A stretch of DNA of 16,372 nt. It comes from Holdemanella porci (GTDB taxonomy: Bacteria; Bacillota_I; Bacilli_A; Erysipelotrichales; Erysipelotrichaceae). This document shows, piece after piece, positions 5,836-14,723 of the stretch; position 1 is the first letter of the stretch; every line of letters starts with the position of its first letter. Location of the stretch: assembly GCF_019052655.1 (NCBI RefSeq), contig NZ_JAHQVB010000048.1, positions 1-16,372 of the forward strand, written 5' to 3'. The notes beneath the pieces are model-generated. The model saw nothing but the letters and a program-made list of their open reading frames with translations. It had not been told where the DNA came from and did no database searches. The position numbers were made by a program, and so were the translations under genes.

Positions 5836-7929
5836 ATGCTGATTAATGTATATGTAGAATACAATCGCCTACGCAATACCTTTACATATTCTTGTGATTG
5901 TCATGTTGAAGTTGGTTGTCGAGTCCGTGTTGAATTCAACAATCGTACACTTGTAGGATTTGTCGAAGAAGTAGATGTAGAAAGCGATTTTAAAAATATT
6001 AAGCCTGTCATTGAAGTCATAGATGAAAAGCCATTATTAAATAACGAATTAAAGGTATTGGCAAATTATATGGCTGATTTTTATGCCAGTTCGAAAGTGA
6101 CTTGTTATAAAACAATGCTGCCACCAGCTCTTCGTCCTTCTAGTAAGCATTCAAAAATTATCTATGAAGATTATGCGATATTAAATGATTCTGATTTACC
6201 ATTAACATCAAGACAAAAAGAAGTGCTTCATAGTTTTACCTATCCATGCAAGATGAGTGAACTTAGAAAAGTAAGTCCATCCATCACAAAGGTTTTATTA
6301 GATAAAGGTTATATTATTCTTGAAAAAAGAATTAAGGATTCTAATACATGTATAAGTGAAATTGCGGATGTTACACATTCTTTAACTTCTGAGCAAGTGT
6401 CGGCGATTGAAACCATTCAAAACACCAATAAAACGGTCTCTTTACTTCATGGCGTGACTGGTTCTGGTAAAACCGAAGTCTTTTTGCGATTGGCAGAAAA
6501 TGTATTGTCGACTGGAAAACAAGTTCTATTTCTTGTTCCTGAAATAGGTTTAACACCGATGATGATACAAAGAGTGCAGGCGCGCTTTAAACAAAAGATT
6601 GCGATTTATCATTCAGGATTGAATGCGCAAGAAAAGCTAGAACAATATAATTTAGTAAAAGATCATAAAGTCGATATCGTTGTAGGTACGCGGAGTGCTT
6701 GTTTTATGCCGTTTTCTTCTTTAGGCTTGATTTTAATGGATGAAGAACACGATTCTAGCTACAAACAAGATAATACACCACGCTATCATACGCGCGATAT
6801 TGTCTTATTTCGTGCGGCCTATCATAAGTGTAAAGTCGTATTGGCAAGTGCGACACCTTCTTTAGAATCGTACGCAAGAGCTTATAAGAACGTCTATGAA
6901 TTGATTGAACTTAAAAATCGCATTCATGAAATGCCGGAAATTTGTTTGATAGATATGAAAAAGGAAAGAATCACAAACGGCTTATCTGAAACATTGCTTC
7001 AAGCTATTCATGAGCGTCTTTCTAAAAATGAACAAGTGATCTTGCTTTTAAATCGAAGAGGCTATTTACCCATTGTTCGCTGTAGTGATTGTGGTCATGT
7101 ACGCATATGTCCAGATTGTGGTGTGGCTTTAACCTACCACAAAAATCAAAATGCCTTGGTATGTCATTGTTGTGGAAGACAATTTCCATTTATGGAAGAA
7201 TGTCCAAGCTGTCATTCTAAGAACTATTTTAAAGCCGGTATGGGAACTGAGCGTTTGGAAGAACAGATTCTAGAAATCTTTAAGAATCATCATGTCGTTC
7301 GTATGGATGCAGATAGTACACGAAAAAAGAATGCTCATGAAAAGTTGTTAAGAGAATTTGAAGAGTCTGGAGATCTATTAATCGGTACGCAAATGGTGGC
7401 TAAAGGCTTGGATTTTGAAAGAGTGACTTTAGTTGGAATTTTAAATGCGGATGCCACGCTTTGTCGAAATGACTACAGGGCTAGTGAGACAGCGTATGAA
7501 ATGTTAGAACAGGCGAGTGGAAGAAGTGGTCGTGGAAAGCTAAAAGGACAAGTTATGATTCAAACATTTGATTCGGATCATTTTGTGATGCGATGTGTTC
7601 AAATGCATGATTATAAGATGTTTTTTAATCAAGAAATGCGCTATCGCCATTTAGGGATGTATCCACCCTATGTGTATTTATGTACCTTAGTATTTACACA
7701 TTTTGATTTGCAGGAAGCCTATAAAATGGCGCGTGTTGCGAAATCGTATTTTACTTCTTTGCGCGTATTGGGTCCGATTGAAATTCGTATGCAACAAAAG
7801 AAGCATCGTGTGCGCTTGATTCTAAAATCAAAGGACGATCAATTATTACACAAAATTGTGCGAAATTATTTGGATGAAACAAAATATGTTGTGGATGTGA
7901 ATATGCATCCAATTATGATGGAGGAATAG
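5836..7929 (+). CDS. priA: Primosomal protein N', replication restart helicase PriA
   Basis: 3'-5' DNA helicase that recognises abandoned replication forks and reloads the replisome. It has 697 residues, somewhat shorter than the usual 730-800. In order: N-terminal 3'-end-binding domain (about 1-105), winged-helix region (about 115-170), and a helicase core with Walker A GVTGSGKT (206-213), DEEH (302-305) and SATPS (338-342). The zinc-binding segment has cysteine pairs C416/C419, C425/C428, C443/C446 and C456/C459. Motif V is GTQMVAKG (517-524); motif VI is QASGRSGRG, a slight variant of the common QVAGRAGRG. ATG 5836 gives the conserved PriA N-terminus, and no SD is seen, fitting a leaderless mRNA. 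It is the first gene of the operon; rsmB starts 1 base after the stop. Confidence 0.97.
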   Translation: MLINVYVEYNRLRNTFTYSCDCHVEVGCRVRVEFNNRTLVGFVEEVDVESDFKNIKPVIEVIDEKPLLNNELKVLANYMADFYASSKVTCYKTMLPPALRPSSKHSKIIYEDYAILNDSDLPLTSRQKEVLHSFTYPCKMSELRKVSPSITKVLLDKGYIILEKRIKDSNTCISEIADVTHSLTSEQVSAIETIQNTNKTVSLLHGVTGSGKTEVFLRLAENVLSTGKQVLFLVPEIGLTPMMIQRVQARFKQKIAIYHSGLNAQEKLEQYNLVKDHKVDIVVGTRSACFMPFSSLGLILMDEEHDSSYKQDNTPRYHTRDIVLFRAAYHKCKVVLASATPSLESYARAYKNVYELIELKNRIHEMPEICLIDMKKERITNGLSETLLQAIHERLSKNEQVILLLNRRGYLPIVRCSDCGHVRICPDCGVALTYHKNQNALVCHCCGRQFPFMEECPSCHSKNYFKAGMGTERLEEQILEIFKNHHVVRMDADSTRKKNAHEKLLREFEESGDLLIGTQMVAKGLDFERVTLVGILNADATLCRNDYRASETAYEMLEQASGRSGRGKLKGQVMIQTFDSDHFVMRCVQMHDYKMFFNQEMRYRHLGMYPPYVYLCTLVFTHFDLQEAYKMARVAKSYFTSLRVLGPIEIRMQQKKHRVRLILKSKDDQLLHKIVRNYLDETKYVVDVNMHPIMMEE

Positions 7930-7930
7930 A

Positions 7931-9124
7931 ATGAGAAAATGGATATGGAAAGCCTTAGATGAAGTTGTGAATAAAAAAGTCTATTCCAATTTATATTTAA
8001 GAAATCATTTACAGGAAGTGGATGAAAAAGATCGTGCATTGGCTACACGCATTTTTTATGGAACCATTCAAAATTATCGTTATTGTAAAGAATGCTGGTC
8101 AAAGTATGTGAAGAATAAATTACACCCTAAAATGGATGTGTTATTGACAATGAGTACATATCAGTTGTTGTTTTTGGATAAAGTCCCAAGCTATGCGATT
8201 GTCAATGATGCGGTCAATATTGCCAAAAAGATCAATGTGAAATATGCGGGTTTGACAAATGCTGTATTGCATAAGGTCAAACCGATTGAAACGGACAATG
8301 TAGCCTTAAAGTATTCATTGCCCGATTGGCTTTATAAGATGTGGGCTTCTCAATATGGACAAGAAAAAGCTTTGATGATGGCAAGGGCAAGTGTAAATAT
8401 ATTACCCATGTATGTTCGTCGAAATACATTAATGACTAGTGAAGCTGATTTTGATTTTGATACGTTTGTTTGTGTTCAAGATCCATTATATATTTATACA
8501 GGTAATGATTATTTTCATCATGACTACTATCAAAAAGGTTATATGAGTGCCCAAGATGAGGGGAGTTTTGCGATTGCAAAATTTGTTGATCCTAAGGAAA
8601 ATGAAAGGATTCTAGACTGTTGTGCAGCTCCAGGAACAAAGACTATGGCCATGGCCGAAAGGATGCATAATCAAGGTCATATTGATTCGTATGATTTGCA
8701 TGCACATCGTAAAGAATTGATTGATAGTGATGCCAAACGCTTAGGCATTGATATTGTACATGCAGGTGTACAAGATGCGACAACATTTAAAAGTTCTGTG
8801 TTATATGATCGTATCTTATGTGATGTTCCATGTTCAGGCTATGGCGTATTATCTAGAAAACCCGATATTAAATTACACATGGTTCCTGAAGATATGGATT
8901 CGTTGATTCCGTTGCAGTATTCTATTCTGAATAATGTATGTCAATATGTAAAGGTGGGGGGAGTCTTAGTCTATTCCACTTGTACGATGAATAAAAAAGA
9001 GAATGAAAAACAAATTGAGAAATTTTTGAGTGCGCACGAAGAGTTTTGTCTTGTGGATGAAAAAACCATTTTTAGTGATACAAGACAAGATGGCTTCTAT
9101 ATGGCAAAACTAGTGCGTAAATGA
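7931..9124 (+). CDS. rsmB: 16S rRNA (cytosine-967-C5)-methyltransferase RsmB
   Basis: SAM-dependent enzyme that places m5C on 16S rRNA (position 967 in E. coli numbering). The N-terminal NusB-like RNA-binding domain covers about 1-120. The Rossmann methyltransferase domain has the SAM loop DCCAAPGTKT (229-238), DVPCSG (298-303, with C301 for product release) and STCT (349-352, catalytic C351). It ends in GFYMAKL, a family signature. Length is 397 residues, slightly under the usual 430-450. Its GGAGG SD lies inside the last codons of priA, one base gap, so translation is coupled. In Bacillus def and fmt lie between these two genes; here they are missing. Confidence 0.95.
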   Translation: MRKWIWKALDEVVNKKVYSNLYLRNHLQEVDEKDRALATRIFYGTIQNYRYCKECWSKYVKNKLHPKMDVLLTMSTYQLLFLDKVPSYAIVNDAVNIAKKINVKYAGLTNAVLHKVKPIETDNVALKYSLPDWLYKMWASQYGQEKALMMARASVNILPMYVRRNTLMTSEADFDFDTFVCVQDPLYIYTGNDYFHHDYYQKGYMSAQDEGSFAIAKFVDPKENERILDCCAAPGTKTMAMAERMHNQGHIDSYDLHAHRKELIDSDAKRLGIDIVHAGVQDATTFKSSVLYDRILCDVPCSGYGVLSRKPDIKLHMVPEDMDSLIPLQYSILNNVCQYVKVGGVLVYSTCTMNKKENEKQIEKFLSAHEEFCLVDEKTIFSDTRQDGFYMAKLVRK

Positions 9125-9130
9125 TATAAT
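9102..9130 (+). promoter_or_regulatory. Possible internal promoter ahead of rlmN
   Basis: A perfect TATAAT (9125-9130) follows the rsmB stop codon directly. A weak -35 (TGGCAA, 9102-9107) stands at 17-bp spacing. This is the largest gap in the operon (31 bases). It may let rlmN and the prpC-prkC genes be expressed apart from priA. Confidence 0.35.
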
Positions 9131-9155
9131 GAACGGTAGAAATTGAGGTGCTATT

Positions 9156-10199
9156 TTGGAAAGTTTATACAATTTAAATTATGATCAAATGTGCGAATAT
9201 GCCCTAGATCACGGATGGAAATCGTATCGTGGACATCAGATCTTTCAATGGTTGTATCGCAATCGTGTATTTGACATTGATGAAATGAGCAATGTATCAA
9301 AGGAAACAAGAGAAATCTTAAAGAAAGATTTTATTGTGAATCCTTTAGAGTTAATAAAAAAACAAGTTTCACATGATGGAACAACAAAATTCTTGTTTAA
9401 AACAAGTGATGGTGCACTACTTGAAAGTGTTATGATGGTCTTTGACTATGGTCGCAGTGTTTGTGTTTCCAGCCAGGTTGGCTGCAACATGGGCTGTGCA
9501 TTTTGTGCGAGTGGCTTGACAAAGAAAAAAAGAGATCTAACAAGTGGTGAAATGGTTGCCCAGGTTATGTATGTTCAAAAAGAATTGGATAAAGATAACT
9601 TGCGCCTTTCACATATTGTTGTCATGGGTACAGGAGAACCTTTTGATAACTATGATAATGTCATGAATTTTTTGGCAACAGTAAACCATGATCGTGGTTT
9701 AGGTATTGGTTCTAGACATATTACGATTTCAACTTGTGGCATTGTTCCAAGAATCTACGATTTTGCCAATGAACATACACAATACAATTTAGCCATTAGT
9801 TTACATGCGCCAAATGATGAATTGCGTGATAAATTAATGCCAGTTAACCATGCATATCCATTAAAAGAGTTGATGGAAGCTGTTAAGTATTATGGTCAGG
9901 AAAACAATCGTCGTTTGACTTTTGAATATATTTTATTAAATGGTGTTAATGATCGTCCTGAACATGCCAAACAATTATCAAAGCTTCTTCATGGAATGAA
10001 TGCATATGTCAACTTAATTCCATACAATGCGGTAGATGAAAAGGGCTTTAAATCGGTAAGCCACGACGAAGCTATGGTTTTTTATGATTTGTTGATGAAG
10101 AATCATGTTCGTTGCACGATTCGAAAAGAACATGGTAACGATATCGATGCGGCTTGTGGACAATTAAGAATCAAAGAAATTAAAAAGGAAGGAATTTAG
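9156..10199 (+). CDS. rlmN: Dual-specificity rRNA/tRNA m2A methyltransferase RlmN (radical SAM)
   Basis: Adds a methyl group to C2 of A2503 in 23S rRNA and A37 of some tRNAs, aiding translational accuracy. The radical-SAM cluster motif is CNMGCAFC (C110, C114, C117). The methyl-carrying and resolving cysteines are C334 in DAACGQL and C103 in CVSSQ, seven residues before the cluster as in E. coli RlmN. GTGEPFDNYDNV (158-169) and ISLHAPNDELRDKLMPVN (214-231) are further signatures. The 347 residues are normal length. The start is TTG, chosen because GAGGTG stands at the right distance and the protein begins at the expected place. The stop is 4 bases before prpC. Confidence 0.96.
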   Translation: MESLYNLNYDQMCEYALDHGWKSYRGHQIFQWLYRNRVFDIDEMSNVSKETREILKKDFIVNPLELIKKQVSHDGTTKFLFKTSDGALLESVMMVFDYGRSVCVSSQVGCNMGCAFCASGLTKKKRDLTSGEMVAQVMYVQKELDKDNLRLSHIVVMGTGEPFDNYDNVMNFLATVNHDRGLGIGSRHITISTCGIVPRIYDFANEHTQYNLAISLHAPNDELRDKLMPVNHAYPLKELMEAVKYYGQENNRRLTFEYILLNGVNDRPEHAKQLSKLLHGMNAYVNLIPYNAVDEKGFKSVSHDEAMVFYDLLMKNHVRCTIRKEHGNDIDAACGQLRIKEIKKEGI

Positions 10200-10203
10200 G
10201 CGG

Positions 10204-10941
10204 ATGAAAGTTTTTGCGAATACAGATGTAGGTCTTGTAAGACAATTAAATGAAGATGATTATTGCATCGCTCATAATGCCAATGATGAATGGATGGCCA
10301 TTGTCTGTGATGGTATTGGTGGTGCAAAAGCAGGAGAAGTGGCGAGTCATACAGCGGTAATGACTATGTATGAAGCATTTATGAAGTCTCCTGTATTTGA
10401 AAAAGATCGTCAAGTTGACAACTGGATTCGTGAAAATTTAAATCAGGCGAATGATTTCATTTATTCAAAAAGCTTAAAGAATTTCAATGAAAGAGGTATG
10501 GGGACTACGGCAGTGGGTGTCATCAAAGCTCATATTGGGACGTTTATTTTTAATGTGGGAGACTCAAGAATCTATGCGGATTATAATAATGAACTGATTC
10601 AAATGAGTGAAGATCATAGTGTCATTGCCCAATTATTAAAAGAGGGTAAGATCACTTTAGATGAAGCAAAGTCTCATCCACAAAAAAATACATTAACAAA
10701 TGCCTTAGGCGTATGGCATGTTTTCCGTATTGATATCAATAAGATTGAAAATACATATAAATATTTGTTGGTTTCAAGTGATGGATTACATGGATATGTT
10801 GAAAAGAAAGTGATTTCGGATATTGTACATGACTCGAGTCTTTCTTTACAGGAAAAAACGGAAACATTGATTGCCAGAGCTAATCAATCAGGTGGTTATG
10901 ATAACTGCACAGTTATCTTAATGGAGAATGATGGAGAATAA
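10204..10941 (+). CDS. prpC: PP2C-family serine/threonine phosphatase PrpC (Stp1)
   Basis: Metal-dependent phosphatase that reverses phosphorylation by the neighbouring PASTA kinase. It has 245 residues and a single PP2C domain with all core motifs: TDVGLVRQLNEDD (7-19), CDGIGGAKAGEVAS (35-48, metal-binding D36/G37), GMGTTAVG (98-105), GDSRIYA (119-125), SEDHSV (135-140), SSDGL (191-195, D193) and GGYDN (230-234, D233). No signal or membrane segment, so it is cytoplasmic. An AAGGAAGG SD lies in the end of rlmN, and the gene ends 5 bases before prkC. Pairing with prkC is conserved across Firmicutes. Confidence 0.96.
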   Translation: MKVFANTDVGLVRQLNEDDYCIAHNANDEWMAIVCDGIGGAKAGEVASHTAVMTMYEAFMKSPVFEKDRQVDNWIRENLNQANDFIYSKSLKNFNERGMGTTAVGVIKAHIGTFIFNVGDSRIYADYNNELIQMSEDHSVIAQLLKEGKITLDEAKSHPQKNTLTNALGVWHVFRIDINKIENTYKYLLVSSDGLHGYVEKKVISDIVHDSSLSLQEKTETLIARANQSGGYDNCTVILMENDGE

Positions 10942-10946
10942 TAACT

Positions 10947-12614
10947 ATGATGATGGAACAAATAGCGAACCGCTATGAGATCTTGTCTTTGATTGGTCAG
11001 GGTGGAATGGCGGATGTCTATAAGGCAAAGGATACGATATTAAATCGTATTGTGGCAATCAAAGTTCTGCGTGATAAATTAAGTGGGGATGCGATGGCAT
11101 TAGTGCGCTTTCAGCGTGAGGCAAGTGCAGCGAGTCGTTTATCACATCCAAATGTTGTAGATATATATGATGTTGGTGAATATGAAGGTATGCACTATAT
11201 TGTCATGGAATATATTCGTGGTCGAACTTTAAAAGATTTGATAGCACAGCGCGGAGCTTTAGGTGTGGATGAGGCCATTGCCATTATGAAACAATTGATC
11301 AGTGCAATTGATCACGCGCACGATCATAATATTATTCATCGTGATATCAAACCGCAAAATGTGTTGGTAAAAGACGATGGAACGATTAAAATTACAGATT
11401 TTGGGATTGCGGTAGCCCATGGTTCTGTACAGCTAACGTTTAATAATACGGTTATGGGTTCAGCCCATTATTTAGCGCCAGAAACAACACAGGGTAAAGA
11501 ACCAAATGCACAAGTGGATATCTATTCATTGGGTATTGTATTCTATGAATTGTTAACGGGGCACGTTCCTTTTACAGGAAAGACACCGACAGAGATTGCG
11601 ATCAAGCATTTGCGTAAACCAATGCCTTATGTGCGTGATTTCAATCCGGATATTCCACAGTCTGTTGAAAATATCATTTTAAAGGCGACCGCAAAAAATT
11701 TAGATGACCGTTATGTATCTTGTAAAGAAATGCTTTATGATTTAATGCATTGCATGGATATAGAATATCGTGATATGAAGCGTATCAAGGTGGATGCAAG
11801 TTCGAATAAAGAATTGATGAAATATGATAATGGGCATATTGATTTTGAAGATGAAGAGTCTGAAAAAGAAGAGAAGAAAAAACCAAATTGGATTCCAGCT
11901 GTCATGATTAGTGCTGCTGTTGTGATTTCTATTGTTGTACTTGTACTCATTGCCAGCATTACAGGCATAATTAAGATTAGTGGCTTTCTGGGCTATCAAA
12001 CAATGCCGAATGTAGTGGATTTGACACCAGATGAGGCCATTGATGTGTTGCAGAATGCGCATTTTAACACTTCAAGAGTAACGTATGTTTATAAGGCGAA
12101 TGATAAGTATGAAAAGGGAAAAGTCATTAAATCTTCTTATAAAGAGGGTGAAGTGATTTTAAATGATGCGAAAATTGTTTTAACCGTTTCTAAAGGATCT
12201 ACCTATTTAATACCAGACTTTACAGATGGCTCGTATTCGCAGGCTGCTTATGAATTAGCAAAGAATTGTCCAAATGTGCAGATTGAAGTTGAACATGAAG
12301 GCTCAAAAGATATGGATCCAGGTATTGTTTTACAACAAAAGGGTTTAACGCCAGGAAAACGTATTGATCCAGACAGTAAGGAAACTATTACTTTTGTGGT
12401 AAGTACCTATCCTTCGATTGTGATTCCTTCGGACTTGATTGGTCAAGACGTATTGGATGCCAAAGATGAATTGAATGATTTAGGAATTGCGGTTGTCTTA
12501 AGTCATATTGAAAATGGGCAGGGCAGCAATAAGGTCATAAGTGTATCGCCAGATGTTGGAACTGAATATATACAGGAAGGAACAAACAGTGTTGTGACAC
12601 TGTATTATGATTAA
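10947..12614 (+). CDS. prkC: PASTA-domain serine/threonine protein kinase PrkC (Stk1)
   Basis: Membrane sensor kinase that binds muropeptides or lipid II outside and phosphorylates cell-division, wall and translation proteins inside. Hanks-type kinase domain at about 10-270: glycine loop GQGGMADV (17-24), Lys39 in VAIKV, HRDIKPQN (131-138), DFG (151-153) and activation loop into LAPE (176-179). An acidic/basic linker (298-312) leads to one membrane helix at about 316-340, then three PASTA repeats at about 352-417, 420-488 and 491-555. Length is 555 residues; many homologues have three to five repeats. Three ATG codons in a row open the gene, so the exact start is uncertain by two residues. 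It overlaps or abuts rsgA. Confidence 0.97.
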   Translation: MMMEQIANRYEILSLIGQGGMADVYKAKDTILNRIVAIKVLRDKLSGDAMALVRFQREASAASRLSHPNVVDIYDVGEYEGMHYIVMEYIRGRTLKDLIAQRGALGVDEAIAIMKQLISAIDHAHDHNIIHRDIKPQNVLVKDDGTIKITDFGIAVAHGSVQLTFNNTVMGSAHYLAPETTQGKEPNAQVDIYSLGIVFYELLTGHVPFTGKTPTEIAIKHLRKPMPYVRDFNPDIPQSVENIILKATAKNLDDRYVSCKEMLYDLMHCMDIEYRDMKRIKVDASSNKELMKYDNGHIDFEDEESEKEEKKKPNWIPAVMISAAVVISIVVLVLIASITGIIKISGFLGYQTMPNVVDLTPDEAIDVLQNAHFNTSRVTYVYKANDKYEKGKVIKSSYKEGEVILNDAKIVLTVSKGSTYLIPDFTDGSYSQAAYELAKNCPNVQIEVEHEGSKDMDPGIVLQQKGLTPGKRIDPDSKETITFVVSTYPSIVIPSDLIGQDVLDAKDELNDLGIAVVLSHIENGQGSNKVISVSPDVGTEYIQEGTNSVVTLYYD

Positions 12615-13470
12615 TATGCAGAAAGGAAGAATTATAAAAATAATTTCGAATCAATATACGATTCAAAATGAAAAAGAAGAAATCATTGCCAAACCAAGAG
12701 GTAAAATGCGCCAGCATGAAGCGCCAGTCGTCGGGGATTTTGTCGAATATGAAAAGATTGAGGATTCATATCGTATTCATAAAGTTCTTTCACGAACAAA
12801 TCGTCTTTTAAGACCGGCCATAGCCAATGTAGATCAAGCTTTGATTGTCACAAGTTTAAAAGATCCGGACTATTCTTGTCACTTACTAAACCGTTTGATC
12901 TTCTTAGTAGGCTTAGCAGGTGTCAAACCGGTGATTTGTGTGACCAAACTTGATTTATTGGATCGTCCCGAAGAAATTTTGGCGGATCTTGAAAAATATA
13001 AAAAGGCGGGATATGATGTGGTTTTCTCAAATCCTGGTAGTGATGACAAAGAATTACAGGAAATCTTAAATGGAAAAGTGTCTGTTTTATGTGGTCAGTC
13101 GGGTGCGGGTAAAAGTTCTTTATTGAACCGTCTAAATCCTGATTTTGAATTACAGACACAAGCCATCTCTAAAGCTTTGGGTCGTGGTAAACATACTACA
13201 CGCTATTGCCAGTTACACCATGTGTGTGATGGCTTGGTGGCGGATACGCCTGGATTTTCAAGCTTAGATTTTACAAGATTAGATACTTCGTATTTAGATG
13301 CGTGTATTCTAGATTTTAAACCATACATTCATACTTGTCGGTTTAAAGATTGTAGGCACTTGAATGAGCCGGATTGTAAGATCAAAGAGGCTGTTGAAAA
13401 TGGAGAAATCAATCCATCTGTTTATGAGGATTATAAAAATATTATGGAAGAAAGAGGTAAAAAACTATGA
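12607..13470 (+). CDS. rsgA: Small ribosomal subunit biogenesis GTPase RsgA
   Basis: Circularly permuted GTPase that checks and completes 30S maturation; in Bacillus (CpgA) it is a PrkC/PrpC substrate. The N-terminal OB fold covers about 5-65. The GTPase motifs come in permuted order: TKLD (G4, 113-116), GQSGAGKS (G1, 163-170), GRGKHTT (G2, 192-198), DTPG (G3, 213-216). The C-terminal zinc knuckle has C244, C249, H251 and C257. Length is 287 residues. The first ATG (12607) overlaps prkC by 8 bases. ATG 12616, one base after the prkC stop, gives a more usual MQKGRI start by termination-reinitiation. No clear SD supports either. Confidence 0.96.
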   Translation: MINMQKGRIIKIISNQYTIQNEKEEIIAKPRGKMRQHEAPVVGDFVEYEKIEDSYRIHKVLSRTNRLLRPAIANVDQALIVTSLKDPDYSCHLLNRLIFLVGLAGVKPVICVTKLDLLDRPEEILADLEKYKKAGYDVVFSNPGSDDKELQEILNGKVSVLCGQSGAGKSSLLNRLNPDFELQTQAISKALGRGKHTTRYCQLHHVCDGLVADTPGFSSLDFTRLDTSYLDACILDFKPYIHTCRFKDCRHLNEPDCKIKEAVENGEINPSVYEDYKNIMEERGKKL

Positions 13471-14126
13471 ATTCAATTGTGATTGCACCTTCAATTTTAT
13501 CTTTGGATTATGCCAATGTGAGTGCACAATTAGAAATTTTAAAAGAATCTAAAGCAGAGTGGTTACACTTTGATGTGATGGACGGTCATTTCGTACCGAA
13601 TTTAACGTTTGGACCTGATATTTTAAGAGGCTTTAAAAAGGCTTGTCCATTATTTATGGATGTGCATTTAATGGTAGAAGACCCAGAAACATACGCACCT
13701 ATCTTTATTAAAAATGGTGCGGATCTAGTAACTTTCCATACAGAAGCTTTGAATAATGATTTGACTCGTATTCAGAAGTTATTGGATGAAATTCATGGTT
13801 TGGGTGCGAAAGGTGGTATTGTCGTAAAACCAAATACAGCCATTGAACCTTTTGAAAGTGTACTCGAATCTTGTGATCTTGTCTTAATTATGAGTGTTGA
13901 GCCTGGTTTTGGTGGCCAGAAATTTATGGCCGACATGCTTAAAAAAGTAGAGTGGTTAAAAGAAAAGCGTGAAGCATTGAACCTTTCATATCGTATCGAA
14001 ATTGATGGTGGTATCAACCAGGATACGTTTAGATTGGCGTTAAATGCAGGTTGCGACACATTGGTTGCGGGAAGCTACGTATTTAAAAATGACATTGCTA
14101 AAACAATTGAAGGTATGCTTGAATAA
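13467..14126 (+). CDS. rpe: Ribulose-phosphate 3-epimerase
   Basis: Interconverts D-ribulose 5-phosphate and D-xylulose 5-phosphate in the pentose phosphate pathway. A 219-residue TIM barrel of normal length. Metal and catalytic residues are visible: H34 and D36 in HFDVMDG, H67 in DVHLMV and D180 in EIDGG. The phosphate-binding loops are the SVEPGFGGQ segment (143-151) and GGI/AGS near the end. It overlaps rsgA by 4 bases (ATGA), so translation is coupled. An SD-like AGAGGT lies in the end of rsgA. Confidence 0.97.
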   Translation: MNSIVIAPSILSLDYANVSAQLEILKESKAEWLHFDVMDGHFVPNLTFGPDILRGFKKACPLFMDVHLMVEDPETYAPIFIKNGADLVTFHTEALNNDLTRIQKLLDEIHGLGAKGGIVVKPNTAIEPFESVLESCDLVLIMSVEPGFGGQKFMADMLKKVEWLKEKREALNLSYRIEIDGGINQDTFRLALNAGCDTLVAGSYVFKNDIAKTIEGMLE

Positions 14127-14720
14127 ATGACTTGTGCGGTTTTAATTACACCACTCGTTGATGTTGTGCCAAAAATTGAAAATTGTGATTATATAGGTGT
14201 TGATGCTGGTGCATTAAAAATTATAGATCAAGGTTTTCCAATTAAAATGGCAGTGGGAGACTTTGATTCTTTAAGTGAAGAGGATTTTAAACGAATCACG
14301 TGTCCAATTGAAAGACATCCCATTATGAAGGATGAAACGGATTCAGAGCTTGCGATTCGTTTATGTAAAGATTATGATACGATCTATTTATATGGGGGCA
14401 TGCAAGGAAGAATCGATCATACGATTGCGAATATTCGCTTGGCGATGTATCGTTTTCAAAATGTAGTGTTAATCGATGAGCACCAAAGAATATCTGTTAT
14501 GAATGTAGGCGTTCATGAAATCGATGATTCGTATCATCATATTTCATTTTATCCTATTCAAGAGGGTGTGCTTTCTTTATCGGGATTTTTATATCCATTA
14601 GATAAAAGACGGATTCATATCGAAGAAATATATACGACAAGTAATTCTTTAACAGAGAAAAAGGGAATTGTTCGTGTGGATGAAGGTAGCTTTTTATGTG
14701 TACAATCCAACTGGAGGTAG
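14127..14720 (+). CDS. thiN: Thiamine pyrophosphokinase
   Basis: Transfers pyrophosphate from ATP to thiamine to make the cofactor TPP. This cofactor serves transketolase, which acts next to Rpe in the same pathway. Catalytic-domain motifs: GVDAGAL (24-30), VGDFDS (43-48), DETDSELA (69-76) and GGMQGRIDHTIAN (90-102); the C-terminal beta domain binds thiamine. Length is 197 residues, near the usual 210-220. The ATG follows the rpe stop codon with no gap, and its SD-like GAAGGT is inside rpe. Confidence 0.94.
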   Translation: MTCAVLITPLVDVVPKIENCDYIGVDAGALKIIDQGFPIKMAVGDFDSLSEEDFKRITCPIERHPIMKDETDSELAIRLCKDYDTIYLYGGMQGRIDHTIANIRLAMYRFQNVVLIDEHQRISVMNVGVHEIDDSYHHISFYPIQEGVLSLSGFLYPLDKRRIHIEEIYTTSNSLTEKKGIVRVDEGSFLCVQSNWR

Positions 14721-14723
14721 TCT

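Noticed and set aside
11735..12062. Two minus-strand open frames inside the kinase gene
   Set aside because: Antisense to the linker, membrane helix and first PASTA repeat of prkC; no SD or family features.
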